A stretch of 64,000 bases of DNA from Granulosicoccaceae bacterium (GCA_020629835.1 JAHDCO010000003.1:97852-161851); one strand, 5' to 3'. Numbered from the stretch's first letter, positions 1 to 12,046 are shown. Numbers and translations: made by a program. Notes: generated by a model from the sequence alone, not told the origin.

Positions 1-64
1 CGCGGTTTGCGCGGTTTGCGCGGTTTGCGCGGTTTGCGCGGTTTGCGCGGTTTGCGCGGTTTGC
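1..64. repeat. 9-bp tandem repeat (cgcggtttg), about 7 copies
   Basis: Seven perfect copies of the 9-base unit cgcggtttg run from the first base of the window to the end of the Thg1-like gene, whose stop codon lies a few bases further on. The array is cut by the window edge, so its full length is unknown. It shows no coding or hairpin signal and looks like a simple minisatellite formed by slippage. Confidence 0.9.
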
Positions 65-69
65 AAAGC

Positions 70-852
70 TTACCCTATTGCGCTTAGCTCACCGTACTTA
101 ATCAAAGCACTGATTAGCTGCGTATAACTGTCCTTCATGGGCAGTTCAGTATCGACTTTTATCTGTGCGCGAGTGGACGATGTGGCTTCGCCAGTTATGG
201 GGTTTGAACCTTCGATTGGGGTTCGCTCTTTGTACACGCCAATGCCGCGTCGCTGCCAGCACGGTAGATCGTTAAAGTTAATACCCATTTTTTCGAATAG
301 AAAATCGTTTTTCTGCGCAACAGAAAAACCCATTAAGTAGGCGTTCGCTTCATCTGCGTTCATACCATCATGGCGTAGTGACCAATAGCAATGTCCATTT
401 AACGCATTGCGATGTGCATCTTCGGCGCGCCAGCGAAAATAATCCAACACGGTTTGTTCATTGGGTAGCTGGCACATACGGCAATCAAACGCAGCTACAG
501 CACCTAGCTCGTGGGAGAACTTTGCACTGGCTTCACCCGCGAGCACTGATAGATACTTACGCATCTTTCGACCAAAGGTGTTGTCCTCTAAGTGAAATAA
601 CAGCGAGATTTCATCGCTTTGGGTATACCCGTAAACAACACGAAATCCGCAATCCATCAAATGGACAACGGTGGCTACCATGCAGTCTCGAAAACGCTCG
701 TCGTAGGGCGCTTCGAATTGATCGGCATTGCGGGTTAATTGCGAAAAGGTTCGACCATCAATGCGCGCAACCATGTGGATACCCGGCAATACGAAGGTAT
801 CATTCTGGGCCTCAAACACCCGCATGGTTTTATCAAGCTGGTCGAAATTCAT
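70..852 (-). CDS. Thg1-like 3'-5' RNA polymerase (tRNA-His guanylyltransferase family)
   Basis: Thg1-family proteins add nucleotides to RNA 5' ends in the 3'-to-5' direction; bacterial Thg1-like proteins are known to repair 5'-truncated tRNAs. The 260-residue product has the two metal-binding signatures of the palm domain: RIDGRTF (Asp32) near the N-terminus and YTQSDEISLLF (Asp80, Glu81). The eukaryotic HINN motif is not clear (HRNALN stands near that place), as expected for a Thg1-like protein rather than a true Thg1. A GTG 24 bases upstream is in frame but lies in the T-tract of the sucD terminator, so the ATG at 852 is preferred. The gene is on the same strand as the suc operon but separated from it by that terminator. 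The RNA substrate cannot be told from sequence. Confidence 0.85.
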   Translation of the reverse strand: MNFDQLDKTMRVFEAQNDTFVLPGIHMVARIDGRTFSQLTRNADQFEAPYDERFRDCMVATVVHLMDCGFRVVYGYTQSDEISLLFHLEDNTFGRKMRKYLSVLAGEASAKFSHELGAVAAFDCRMCQLPNEQTVLDYFRWRAEDAHRNALNGHCYWSLRHDGMNADEANAYLMGFSVAQKNDFLFEKMGINFNDLPCWQRRGIGVYKERTPIEGSNPITGEATSSTRAQIKVDTELPMKDSYTQLISALIKYGELSAIG

Positions 853-870
853 GGGTTGGATTATGCCAGC

Positions 871-905
871 AAACACAAAAAAGCCGGGGCAAGCCCGGCT
901 CTTTT
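871..905 (-). terminator. Rho-independent terminator of the suc operon
   Basis: On the minus strand a perfect 7-bp GC stem (AGCCGGG / CCCGGCT, 882-900) with a 5-base loop is followed by a run of seven T with further T-rich sequence. It lies about 80 bases after the sucD stop and before the Thg1-like gene. It is the clearest intrinsic terminator in the window. Confidence 0.85.
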
Positions 906-984
906 GAAGTTTTTCGTAACCGTTTTGGCTACTCAGTTGTACTAGCTAGCTGAACTACTTAGTACTTAGTTATTACCTAATGAA

Positions 985-1853
985 CTACCAACCTGTCGCT
1001 GTCTTCACTGCCAGGCCCAATTCACTCGGTGAACGAGTGGTGGTTACACCGGCTGCCTCTAACGCTTTGAACTTATCGTCTGCGGTTCCTTTACCGCCAG
1101 CGATGATGGCGCCTGCGTGACCCATGCGCTTTCCTGGGGGTGCAGTAACACCAGCGATGTAGGCTGATACAGGCTTAGTTACGTTGGACTGGATGTACTC
1201 GGCTGCTTCTTCTTCAGCGGTACCGCCGATCTCACCTACCATCAAAATCGCTTCGGTTTGCGGATCTTCCTGGAACAGTGCTAACGCATCTTTAAAACTG
1301 GTACCCGGGATGGGGTCACCACCGATACCAATACATGTGCTTTGACCGTAACCTAAGTCAGACGTTTGCTTAACACACTCGTACGTCAAAGTACCTGAAC
1401 GAGACACGATGCCAACTTTACCGGCGTTATGCATGGGCCCTGGCATGATACCGATCTTGCACTCATCGGGTGTGATGATTCCAGGGCAGTTGGGGCCGAT
1501 TAAGCGCACACCGTTTTGCTCAACGGCGATGCGTGCTTCCAACATATCTAACGTAGGGATACCTTCAGTAATGCAGACAATAAGTTTTACACCAGACTCA
1601 GCTGCTTCGGTAATGGAGTCTTTGCAGAATGCCGCAGGTACGTAGATTACGGTTGCATCCGCGCCAGTTTCGCTTACCGCGTCTTTCATGGTGTTGAAAA
1701 CGGGTAGATCCAGATGCGTGCTACCGCCTTTACCCGGGGTAACTCCACCTACCATTTGCGTACCGTATTCAATGGCCTGCTGCGTATGGAAAGTACCCTG
1801 GCTGCCGGTAATACCTTGACACAGCACTTTGGTGTTTTTGTTGACTAGAACGC

Positions 1854-1857
<4 letters not shown>
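985..1857 (-). CDS. sucD: Succinyl-CoA synthetase (ADP/GDP-forming) alpha subunit
   Basis: SucD binds CoA and carries the phosphohistidine intermediate in the reversible conversion of succinyl-CoA to succinate with ATP or GTP formation. The 290-residue product has the normal family length. The N-terminal CoA-binding Rossmann domain (TGSQGTFHT near residue 18) is followed by the ligase domain with the active-site histidine in GHAGAII (His247; His246 in E. coli). Its ATG overlaps the end of sucC by 4 bases, so the two subunits are translationally coupled. It is the last gene of the TCA operon. Confidence 0.98.
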
Positions 1858-3023
<1,166 letters not shown>

Positions 3024-3103
3024 CGTTTATTCCGTTGGGTGATCGTTTGGCTTGGTAAGCTGCCCCGCCTACCTGCCCCTTTAGCAGTAATCTACAGTGG
3101 TTA

Positions 3104-4561
<1,458 letters not shown>

Positions 4562-6160
4562 TTATAAATCGAAAACAACGCGAGCTGGCTCTTCAACAAT
4601 CTCTTTGATCGTTTTCAAAAAGCCGACAGCGCCTTTGCCATCCACAATGCGATGATCGTAGGACAACGCAACGTACATCATCGGCCGAATCACAACCTCG
4701 CCGTTCTCGGCAATGGGGCGCTGCTGCGTAGCGTGCATACCCAGGATCGCGCTTTGCGGTGGATTCAAAATGGGCGTAGACATCATTGACCCAAACACTC
4801 CACCGTTCGACACCGTGAATGTTCCGCCCGTCATTTCATCAATACCGAGCTTGCCATCGCGTGCTTTTGCAGCGTACTCGCTAATGCCCTTTTCCATATC
4901 CGCTAGCGACATGTTTTCGGTGTTTCTAAGCACCGGCACGACGAGCCCGCGTTCCGAACTTACCGCAACACCGACATCGCAGAAGCCGTGATACACAATG
5001 TCGTCTCCATCGATGGAGGCATTTATATCCGGGTAACGCTTTAATGCTTCGGTAGCGGCTTTAATAAAGATGGACATGAACCCAAGCTTTACACCGTGGG
5101 TCTTTTCAAACAGGTCTTTGTACTGACTGCGAAAATCAATGAAGCCCTGCATGTTCACTTCGTTAAACGTTGTGAGCATGGCTGTCGTTTGTGAAGCTTC
5201 CAACAGACGTTCGGCGATACGCTTTCGCAGCCGAGTCATGGGTACGCGACGCTCTGTGCGGTCACCCGCCGGCAGATCCATCGCGGCACTGGATGAAGAT
5301 GCTGCCGCGGCCGGAGCGGGTGTGGATGACGCCGACGACGAGGTGCTGGCAGCCGAAGCCGCATCGCTCTTTACAGACGCCGCAGCTTTCTCTACATCTT
5401 CTTTCGTGATTCGCCCGTTCTTACCGGTACCAACGATCTGATCGGCAGTTAGGCCGTGCTTAGCCATCACTTTGCGCACTGAAGGACTGGTTTGACCGCC
5501 GGTCTCCCCGTCATTATCAGATGCGGTGTCCGCACTGGCCGAACTGGCTGTAGCAGCCGGGGCGGCGGCACCTTCAGCGATGATCCCGATAACCTGATGT
5601 GCTGCAACCGTTTCGCCTTCAGCTTCTACGATAGATGCCAACACGCCCGACGCGGCTGCGGGGACTTCCAAAACCACTTTGTCGGTTTCAACATCAACCA
5701 AAATTTCATCGCGCGATACCGCATCACCTTCGGCTTTATGCCACTTAACGATCAATGCATCAGCGATAGACTCAGGCAGTGTAGGCACCTTGACATCAAT
5801 CTTTGCACCATCCGACGATGAAGCAGATGCCGCGGCTGCCGTTGATGCGGTACCTGCGGATTCAGCAGCAGTTTTCTCGGCCGCGTCAGCGGCTGCCACA
5901 GCGCTTGCCTTGCCAGCTGCATCCGCAGTTTCAATGGTGCCTATGACCTGGTGAGCTGTGACGGTCGTCCCTTCACCTTCAATGATTTTTCCCAACACAC
6001 CGTCTTTTTCAGCCGGTACTTCAAGTACCACCTTATCGGTTTCAATTTCGACCAGGACCTCATCACGGCTAACCGCGTCGCCTTCGGCTTTACGCCACGT
6101 CACCACTAACGCATCGGCGATGGATTCTGGCAGGGTGGGCACTTTGATTTCTGTGCTCAT
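4562..6160 (-). CDS. sucB: 2-oxoglutarate dehydrogenase E2 (dihydrolipoyl succinyltransferase), two lipoyl domains
   Basis: E2 carries succinyl groups on lipoyl-lysine and passes them to CoA. The 532-residue product has two nearly identical lipoyl domains ([11 protein letters not shown] at about Lys43 and Lys161) where E. coli SucB has one, each followed by an Ala/Ser-rich flexible linker. A peripheral subunit-binding domain follows (about 225-265), then the catalytic domain ending in SYDHRIVDG (His503, Asp507). The ATG at 6160 is chosen over an in-frame GTG three codons upstream because AGGAAG lies about 8 bases before it. The gene lies between sucA and lpdA. The very similar lipoyl domains suggest internal duplication. 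Confidence 0.96.
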   Translation of the reverse strand: MSTEIKVPTLPESIADALVVTWRKAEGDAVSRDEVLVEIETDKVVLEVPAEKDGVLGKIIEGEGTTVTAHQVIGTIETADAAGKASAVAAADAAEKTAAESAGTASTAAAASASSSDGAKIDVKVPTLPESIADALIVKWHKAEGDAVSRDEILVDVETDKVVLEVPAAASGVLASIVEAEGETVAAHQVIGIIAEGAAAPAATASSASADTASDNDGETGGQTSPSVRKVMAKHGLTADQIVGTGKNGRITKEDVEKAAASVKSDAASAASTSSSASSTPAPAAAASSSSAAMDLPAGDRTERRVPMTRLRKRIAERLLEASQTTAMLTTFNEVNMQGFIDFRSQYKDLFEKTHGVKLGFMSIFIKAATEALKRYPDINASIDGDDIVYHGFCDVGVAVSSERGLVVPVLRNTENMSLADMEKGISEYAAKARDGKLGIDEMTGGTFTVSNGGVFGSMMSTPILNPPQSAILGMHATQQRPIAENGEVVIRPMMYVALSYDHRIVDGKGAVGFLKTIKEIVEEPARVVFDL

Positions 6161-6185
6161 TGATGTCACTTCCTAAGTGTCCGCT

Positions 6186-9044
6186 TTAGCGGGTTTGCGA
6201 ATTCTCAATCAAGCCCAAGGCTTCTTGAACCAATTGTTTTTGCTGCTGTATGTGGATGTTGTTGTAACCGACGGCAGGTGAGGCTGACGGCCCACGACCG
6301 GCGTATTCCACCTCCATTCCATCGGGCAACGTACGCTCGATACGATGACGGTTAGCACGCCACGCGCCCTGGTTTCGGGGTTCTTCCTGGCACCAAACAA
6401 TGGAATTAACGTTGGAATAGCGCTTCACCACCGCTGTAATTTCATCGTACGGAAATGGGTATAACTGCTCCATTCGAACAATGGCAACATCATCCAGCTC
6501 TTTCTCCCTGCGATGCTCGAGCAAGTCGTAATACACTTTGCCACTGCACATGATGAGTCGCTTTACTTTATCTGGCGATATCTCGCTATCTATCTCATCA
6601 ATAACCGGTAAGAATTTACCCTCACACAAATCTTCCAGCGTTGAGGTGGCTAGCCGGTGACGCAACAAACTCTTTGGAGACATGACAATCAACGGGCGCC
6701 GCATCGGACGGAGCATTTGGCGTCGGAACATGTGGTAAGCATTAGCCGGTGTGCTGGGTACCAACACCTGCATGTTGTCCTCTGCACACAACTGTAAAAA
6801 CCGTTCAAGTCGAGCTGACGAGTGCTCTGGGCCCTGGCCTTCGTAGCCGTGCGGAAGCAACATAACCAATCCGCACAAGCGGCCCCACTTCGTTTCACCT
6901 GAACTGATGAACTGATCAATAACCACCTGGGCGCCGTTGGCAAAATCACCGAACTGCGCTTCCCAAATCACCAGGGTGTCAGGGTCAGCGGTTGCGTAAC
7001 CGTATTCAAACCCCAATACCGCCTCTTCAGACAATAACGAGTCAATGACAAGAAACGATTTGTCGCGCTTTGCACCTAATTCCCGCAATGGCACATAAGC
7101 GCCTCGCTCGTTTTGATTGTGTAACACCGCATGCCGGTGCGCAAAAGTACCGCGTCCGCTGTCCTGGCCTGTGAGCCGAACTGCATAGCCGTCATCCAGC
7201 AACGTGGCGTATGCCATGGTTTCTGCAAAACCCCAATCTACCGGTAACGCGCCGGCTGCCATTTTGCGGCGATCTTCAACGATTTTATTGACTCGTGAAT
7301 GCAATGCAACGCCATCAGGTATGTTGTGCAGCTCATCAGCCAAACTCTTTAAGCGCTCCTTCGACACCCGTTGTTGGTAGTCCATGCGCCAATCAGTGCT
7401 TTGAAACTTCTCCCAATCGATCACAAGCTCTGGTGCTTCGTTCACACCAACTAAGACATCCGGTGCAACGGTCTCACCATTATCCAGTCGTTCACGGTAC
7501 TGACTAACCATGTGATCAGCGGTTGCTGCATCAATGACGCCTTGTGCTTCCAGCAAGTTGGCATACAACTGTCGCGTCGTTGGTGTAGCTTTAATCGCCT
7601 TGTACATGATGGGTTGAGTAACCGACGGTTCATCGGTTTCGTTATGACCATGACGGCGGTAACACACCATGTCGATAACGACGTCTTTTTTAAACGTCAT
7701 TCGAAAATCAAACGCTAACTGCGTAACAAACTGCACAGCTTCCGGGTCATCACCGTTCACGTGAAAGATTGGCGCGTTAATCATTTTCGCCACATCCGTT
7801 GCGTATAACGTAGAACGAGCGTCTTTCGCGTTACTGGTGGTAAAACCAATCTGGTTGTTGACGATGATGTGTACGGTTCCCTTCGTCGAAAAACCACGCG
7901 AATCCGCCATATTGAACGTTTCTGTTACCACGCCCTGGCCAGCGAATGCCGCATCACCGTGAATGGCAACCGCTATCACCTTATCGCCATCTTTATCGCC
8001 GTAACGATCTTGTCGGGATCGGACCGAGCCTTCAACAACCGGCGATACGATTTCTAAGTGCGACGGGTTGAATGCCAACGACAGGTGCATATGACCATGC
8101 GCAGACTTTAGGTCTGAACTGAAGCCCTGATGGTATTTAACATCACCGTTGACCAACCGCGAATCCTGCTTATGTTTACCTTCGAATTCAGAAAACAACT
8201 CAGCCGGGTTTTTACCGAGGATATTGACCAGAACATTTAACCGGCCTCGGTGCGCCATGCCAATGACCATGTCTTTAACACCGGCATCGCCTGCGCGTTT
8301 GAGCATCTCACTCATGATCACAATCAGGCCTTCGCCACCTTCTAATGAAAAGCGCTTTTGTCCTGCGTAACGGGAGCCCAGGTGCCGCTCCATACTTTCA
8401 GCAGCCGTTAAACGCTCAAGCAACCATGTTTTGGTGTCGTGGTTGAGGCTGGGCGATGAGGCTACTGATTCGATACGCTGCTGCAACCACAGTTTCTGTG
8501 GTGTGTTATCAACGTACATGTACTCGTAACCAATGCTGCTGCAATAGCATCGTTCTAAATGCTTGATGATGTCTCGCAGCGTGGCAGAACCCAAACCTTC
8601 TAATGACGGCGTTTGGAAAACGGTATCCAAATCCGATTCTGAAAGCCCGTTTTGCTCTAAGCGCAGTTCGCGCACCATGGCGTCTTGAATCGATCCCAAC
8701 GGATCGGTTTTCGCTAACTGGTGACCACGAACCCGGTACGCATTGATCAACTGAGTAACACGGATCTGTTTGAGTTCTTGTGGCGACATTCCAGAGGCAA
8801 CAGACGCTGCCGCCGCGGTACGTGCACCGCCACCGTTCCGAGTCAGTTGTAAAAACTGAGCACGGACTTCTGAATGCAGCGTGTCCTGACCGTGATCCCC
8901 AACCATGGGCAAGGTCTGGAAGTACTCTCGCCAGCTTTCATCAACGCTATTGGGATCGGTCAGGTACTGCTCGTACAACACTTCAAGATAAGGAGAATTT
9001 GCCCCACCCAGAATTGTGGAATCGCGTTCAGTTTTTGTCGCCAT
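6186..9044 (-). CDS. sucA: 2-oxoglutarate dehydrogenase E1
   Basis: Thiamine-diphosphate-dependent E1 decarboxylates 2-oxoglutarate and succinylates the lipoyl group of SucB. The 952-residue protein is full length. It shows the N-terminal E2-binding helix (SPYLEVLYEQYL, residues 17-28), GMAHRGRLNVL (262-272), GDAAFAGQG (363-371) and the TPP/Mg loop HVNGDDPEAV (428-437), followed by the transketolase-like pyrimidine-binding domain and C-terminal domain. It starts 20 bases after the isocitrate-dehydrogenase-like gene and ends 25 bases before sucB. Confidence 0.98.
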   Translation of the reverse strand: MATKTERDSTILGGANSPYLEVLYEQYLTDPNSVDESWREYFQTLPMVGDHGQDTLHSEVRAQFLQLTRNGGGARTAAAASVASGMSPQELKQIRVTQLINAYRVRGHQLAKTDPLGSIQDAMVRELRLEQNGLSESDLDTVFQTPSLEGLGSATLRDIIKHLERCYCSSIGYEYMYVDNTPQKLWLQQRIESVASSPSLNHDTKTWLLERLTAAESMERHLGSRYAGQKRFSLEGGEGLIVIMSEMLKRAGDAGVKDMVIGMAHRGRLNVLVNILGKNPAELFSEFEGKHKQDSRLVNGDVKYHQGFSSDLKSAHGHMHLSLAFNPSHLEIVSPVVEGSVRSRQDRYGDKDGDKVIAVAIHGDAAFAGQGVVTETFNMADSRGFSTKGTVHIIVNNQIGFTTSNAKDARSTLYATDVAKMINAPIFHVNGDDPEAVQFVTQLAFDFRMTFKKDVVIDMVCYRRHGHNETDEPSVTQPIMYKAIKATPTTRQLYANLLEAQGVIDAATADHMVSQYRERLDNGETVAPDVLVGVNEAPELVIDWEKFQSTDWRMDYQQRVSKERLKSLADELHNIPDGVALHSRVNKIVEDRRKMAAGALPVDWGFAETMAYATLLDDGYAVRLTGQDSGRGTFAHRHAVLHNQNERGAYVPLRELGAKRDKSFLVIDSLLSEEAVLGFEYGYATADPDTLVIWEAQFGDFANGAQVVIDQFISSGETKWGRLCGLVMLLPHGYEGQGPEHSSARLERFLQLCAEDNMQVLVPSTPANAYHMFRRQMLRPMRRPLIVMSPKSLLRHRLATSTLEDLCEGKFLPVIDEIDSEISPDKVKRLIMCSGKVYYDLLEHRREKELDDVAIVRMEQLYPFPYDEITAVVKRYSNVNSIVWCQEEPRNQGAWRANRHRIERTLPDGMEVEYAGRGPSASPAVGYNNIHIQQQKQLVQEALGLIENSQTR

Positions 9045-9064
9045 AGCTTAAAGCCGATCTCAAA

Positions 9065-10102
9065 TCACAAATGTGCGGGGATGTTTTCAATGACCCGCTT
9101 AGTAAACTCGTCTGTATTCAATTTACCGCCGAGATCTCTTGTGCAATGACCCGCTTCAATCAACCCCAATAAGCTCAGGCGAAGTGCGTGTCCTAAGTCA
9201 TAGCGATCAACATGATCCAGCAACATGCCAAACGCCAGTAAAACGGCGGCAGGGTTAGCGACATTCTTGCCAGCGATATCGGGCGCTGTGCCACCGGCTG
9301 GATCGAACATCGCTATGTCGACCTGATTATTTGCATCGAACGAATAGTTTCCGCTGGCACCCGTACCCAGACTACCAACCAGGCCCGAAGCCATGTCTGA
9401 GAGGAAGTCACCGTATTCGTTCAACACGAGCACCACCTCATAAGAGGATGGGTCGATGATGATTTTGGCAAGCAACGCATCAAAGAGTTCAACGTGGTGT
9501 TCGACATCGGCATAGTCTTTATGAACACCGGCGACGACGGACTCAAACAACCCATCGGTCACACGCTGAATGGTGTGCTTGGATGATGAGGTCATGGTGT
9601 AGTGGCCATCGCCGTAGGTCAGACCTTTTTTTCGTGCCAGTTCAAACGCAAATCTAGCCGCTTGCTCGCAGGGCTTTCGTTCCACCATGCGCAGGGAAAC
9701 TGCGGCGTCATCGCCAATAAACTGCCCCGGGTCATCGTAGGTGCCTCCGGTGGCAATTCGAACGATGTGAAGATTCACATCTTCTTTAAAGTTAGAACTG
9801 ATGCCTTTAATAGAGATAGCGGGCCGGTAAATAACGCTGAAGTTGCAGGCCCTGCGAATGAGTGCGTTCGGACTGCGTTTTTTGGTGATCGTGGGGTATT
9901 TCACCGCCAGTTTGGTCTGCCGCATGGATTCGACAGCTTCGTCAATCGCGTCATCGCCGCGACGTTCACGGGTTTCCAAACTCCAGTCGATAGGAACAAA
10001 CTCGAGTTCCGCCGGTAACGCGTCGGCAACCGCATGCACCGAGTCTGCTAACTCAGGGCCGATACCATCGCCTAATAATTCAGTTATTTGTATTTTGCTC
10101 AT
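9065..10102 (-). CDS. Isocitrate/isopropylmalate dehydrogenase family protein, probable NAD-type isocitrate dehydrogenase (divergent)
   Basis: Beta-decarboxylating dehydrogenases of this family oxidise isocitrate, 3-isopropylmalate or related hydroxyacids. The 345 residues show the N-terminal GDGIGPE, the metal-binding aspartates in NEYGDFLSDMA (Asp232, Asp236; Asp208 upstream) and the nucleotide loop GTAPDIAGKNVANP (271-284). The usual RENTEG(x)Y signature is changed to VRIATGGTY (114-122), keeping Arg and Tyr but losing the Glu-Asn-Thr-Glu. The Lys after it is kept (Lys175 in SSSKHTI). As first gene of the operon, 20 bases before sucA, it most likely makes 2-oxoglutarate from isocitrate, but isopropylmalate, homoisocitrate or tartrate activity cannot be excluded from sequence. 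Confidence 0.75.
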   Translation of the reverse strand: MSKIQITELLGDGIGPELADSVHAVADALPAELEFVPIDWSLETRERRGDDAIDEAVESMRQTKLAVKYPTITKKRSPNALIRRACNFSVIYRPAISIKGISSNFKEDVNLHIVRIATGGTYDDPGQFIGDDAAVSLRMVERKPCEQAARFAFELARKKGLTYGDGHYTMTSSSKHTIQRVTDGLFESVVAGVHKDYADVEHHVELFDALLAKIIIDPSSYEVVLVLNEYGDFLSDMASGLVGSLGTGASGNYSFDANNQVDIAMFDPAGGTAPDIAGKNVANPAAVLLAFGMLLDHVDRYDLGHALRLSLLGLIEAGHCTRDLGGKLNTDEFTKRVIENIPAHL

Positions 10103-10180
10103 GACAACATGACTCAGGTCGTTTGACGCGAATCGATTGCAGGCGAGTGTGGTCTGAAAGAAGGGTGTAACCGTACACCA

Positions 10181-10208
10181 AATCTAGCCGTATGCCCACC
10201 GCAGACAA
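10181..10208 (-). promoter_or_regulatory. Possible sigma70 promoter of the TCA operon
   Basis: On the minus strand TTGTCT (-35-like) is separated by 16 bases from TAGATT (-10-like), about 80 bases before the start of the isocitrate-dehydrogenase-like gene. Both boxes match only four of six consensus bases, so this is a weak call supported mainly by position. Confidence 0.25.
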
Positions 10209-10224
10209 GACGCATCGATGTTAA

Positions 10225-10246
10225 CGCCAAGGCACGAATCCTGGCG
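10225..10246 (-). terminator. Weak hairpin after the DUF6231-like gene
   Basis: An inverted repeat (CGCCAAGG / CCTGGCG, one-base bulge) lies about 20 bases after the end of the DUF6231-like gene on the minus strand and is followed by only two T. It may end the upstream transcription unit before the TCA operon promoter. Confidence 0.3.
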
Positions 10247-10265
10247 AAGAATGAACGCAGTATGG

Positions 10266-10733
10266 TTATAGATGAAAACGCTCGGGATGCGCCCAGAATC
10301 TAGCGTTCAACCAATCTGGCACCAGTTTATAGTTCGATAACTGAAATTCGAAACAGCGAGAATCTCGCTGAAATTCCCCTAAACCTGCCACCCGCTCATC
10401 GCCTTGACTCGCGTGATTGGCAAACTTTCGAAAGCCATAAGCAAAAAATTGCTCATCTGTCGCCGCTACCTGCAGGCTCAGTTCAACCACCACACCCTTC
10501 GGAAACGTTCGACACAAATTACCCAAACGCCAATCCAGAGGCACGTCCGAAGGTGCCAGATACGCCAACGCTATCCCGGCACTGGCAGCTAACTCCAGCG
10601 CCGACTCGTCAAACTCTGCCCAGCTCAGCGTGCGCACGTTATCACCAGCCGACTGCGATACCGCGTCAGCCCAGTCAAGATCGTCAGCGATACAAATCAG
10701 ACCTGCAGATCCTTCAGCAGATGACTGCGCCAT
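10266..10733 (-). CDS. Uncharacterised protein, DUF6231-like
   Basis: A 155-residue soluble protein with no recognised catalytic motif. Its tail (FEFQLSNYKLVPDWLNARFW) looks like a conserved end. It resembles the small uncharacterised proteins that commonly follow DUF1244 genes in gammaproteobacteria; the DUF6231 label comes from this context and general likeness and is tentative. The ATG at 10733 overlaps the TGA of the DUF1244 gene by one base (TGATG), so the two are translationally coupled. A GTG one codon earlier is an alternative start. Confidence 0.7.
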   Translation of the reverse strand: MAQSSAEGSAGLICIADDLDWADAVSQSAGDNVRTLSWAEFDESALELAASAGIALAYLAPSDVPLDWRLGNLCRTFPKGVVVELSLQVAATDEQFFAYGFRKFANHASQGDERVAGLGEFQRDSRCFEFQLSNYKLVPDWLNARFWAHPERFHL

Positions 10734-11074
10734 CACTGGTCCGCATCAGTCGCAGCCGCTTTGTTTTTGTTTTGACTGGCGTACTCGGCGGCCTGCTCAG
10801 GTGTTGCTTCGGTTTGATACTTCGATTTCCAATCGGCGTAAGGCATGCCGTATACATGCTCTCGTGCTTCTTCGTAGTCCAACGCCACATCGCGTTCTTT
10901 TGCCGCAGCAACCAGATATTTAGATAAACAATTGCGGCAGAAGCCCGACAGGTTCATCAAATCAATGTTTTGAACGTCAGTGCGTTTGCGCAGATGTTCT
11001 ACCAGCGTGCGAAAGGCGGCCGCTTCAAGTTCAGTTTGCGTGGCCTCATTAATGGAATCGTTGGGCGTTGTCAT
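10733..11074 (-). CDS. DUF1244 family protein
   Basis: A 113-residue protein with the family signature LRKRTDVQNIDLMNLSGFCR and NCLSKY in the first 60 residues, followed by a conserved HVYGMPYADWKSKYQ segment and a polar tail. The two cysteines in GFCRNCLSK are invariant in the family as remembered and might bind metal. The function is unknown. The ATG at 11074 is preferred; an in-frame GTG lies eight codons upstream. It is divergent from the DUF3301 gene and coupled to the DUF6231-like gene. Confidence 0.88.
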   Translation of the reverse strand: MTTPNDSINEATQTELEAAAFRTLVEHLRKRTDVQNIDLMNLSGFCRNCLSKYLVAAAKERDVALDYEEAREHVYGMPYADWKSKYQTEATPEQAAEYASQNKNKAAATDADQ

Positions 11075-11105
11075 CAGATCCGGGTTCACTTGCAACACGA
11101 TAGGG

Positions 11106-11498
11106 ATGCCCGCATTATCCCGACTACTTTTCCTGTTGTCAGTGATTCCTGATTTGAACGCCTTTTACCCCCAGTTGCTGCTGGTACTGCTCGCCGGTGC
11201 AGGCATCGGATTTTGGTGGAGCAGCCTGCGAGCGAGAGAGTTGGCTGTGCAGACGGCAAAACAACGCTGCCAGCGAGAAAAAGTGCAATTGCTGGATCAG
11301 ACAGTGGCCTTGTCCCGGATCAAACCGATTCGACTCAATTCTGGCAGCCTCGGCTGGCAACGGCACTACCGTTTTGAATTCACCGACGACGGGGCACACC
11401 GTGACGGGGCACACGTCACATTGGAAGGAAATCGAGTCACTGTGGTGCGCTTCCCATTTACACGTGGTGAAGACGGGATACGCGTTTACACCCACTGA
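11106..11498 (+). CDS. DUF3301 family membrane-anchored protein
   Basis: A 130-residue protein with one N-terminal hydrophobic segment (LLLVLLAGAGIGFWW) followed by RARELAVQTAKQRCQREKVQ and LLDQTVALSRIKPIR, the typical DUF3301 pattern, and a beta-rich end containing YRFEFTDDG. The function is unknown; the anchor suggests an inner-membrane protein with a soluble domain. An in-frame GTG at 11142 is an equally plausible start and would leave more room for a divergent promoter. YchJ follows 53 bases later. Confidence 0.8.
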   Translation: MPALSRLLFLLSVIPDLNAFYPQLLLVLLAGAGIGFWWSSLRARELAVQTAKQRCQREKVQLLDQTVALSRIKPIRLNSGSLGWQRHYRFEFTDDGAHRDGAHVTLEGNRVTVVRFPFTRGEDGIRVYTH

Positions 11499-11551
11499 AG
11501 CGGCTGCGCTACACTTTCACGCCGGACACACCTAATTTATATGAGTAAGCA

Positions 11552-12046
11552 ATGAACAATTGCCCTTGCGGCTCCGGCAAAACTTTGGATGCCTGCTGCG
11601 GACCCTATCTCAGTGGTCAAAAAAAGCCTGAAACGGCAGAGCGACTGATGCGTGCTCGCTATACCGCACACACGCAAGCCAACATGGGCTTTATTCTTCG
11701 TACACATCATCCTGCCACGCGCACTGATATTGATGAGAATGCCACGGCTCGATGGGCTCGTGAATCAGAGTGGTTGGAACTGGATGTGCGTCAAGTGGAC
11801 GGTGGCTCCGAAGACGATAACGAAGCACGCATAGAATTCATGGCGCACTACCGGGACCCTCAGAAGCGTCGCCAAACGCATCATGAGCTGGGTGTATTCG
11901 AACGCTACCAAGGCGACTGGTATTTTCGTGACGCCGAGATGCCGGATATCCAGCCGTTTAAACGCAATGAACCAAAACTCGGACGAAACGATCCGTGCCA
12001 CTGTAACAGTGGGAAAAAATTTAAAAAATGCTGCGGTATGGCGTGA
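11552..12046 (+). CDS. ychJ: YchJ family SEC-C motif protein (UPF0225)
   Basis: A 164-residue protein with a zinc-binding SEC-C motif at each end: [16 protein letters not shown] (residues 4-19) and [17 protein letters not shown] near the C-terminus. Between them lies the NTF2-like YchJ core ([26 protein letters not shown]). SEC-C motifs in SecA bind zinc and contact SecB and ribosomes; the job of YchJ is not established. Length and architecture match E. coli YchJ. Confidence 0.93.
   Translation: MNNCPCGSGKTLDACCGPYLSGQKKPETAERLMRARYTAHTQANMGFILRTHHPATRTDIDENATARWARESEWLELDVRQVDGGSEDDNEARIEFMAHYRDPQKRRQTHHELGVFERYQGDWYFRDAEMPDIQPFKRNEPKLGRNDPCHCNSGKKFKKCCGMA

Noticed and set aside
378-953. 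Plus-strand 191-codon frame opposite the Thg1-like gene
   Set aside because: It is the antisense shadow of a gene with clear conserved motifs and runs through the suc terminator.
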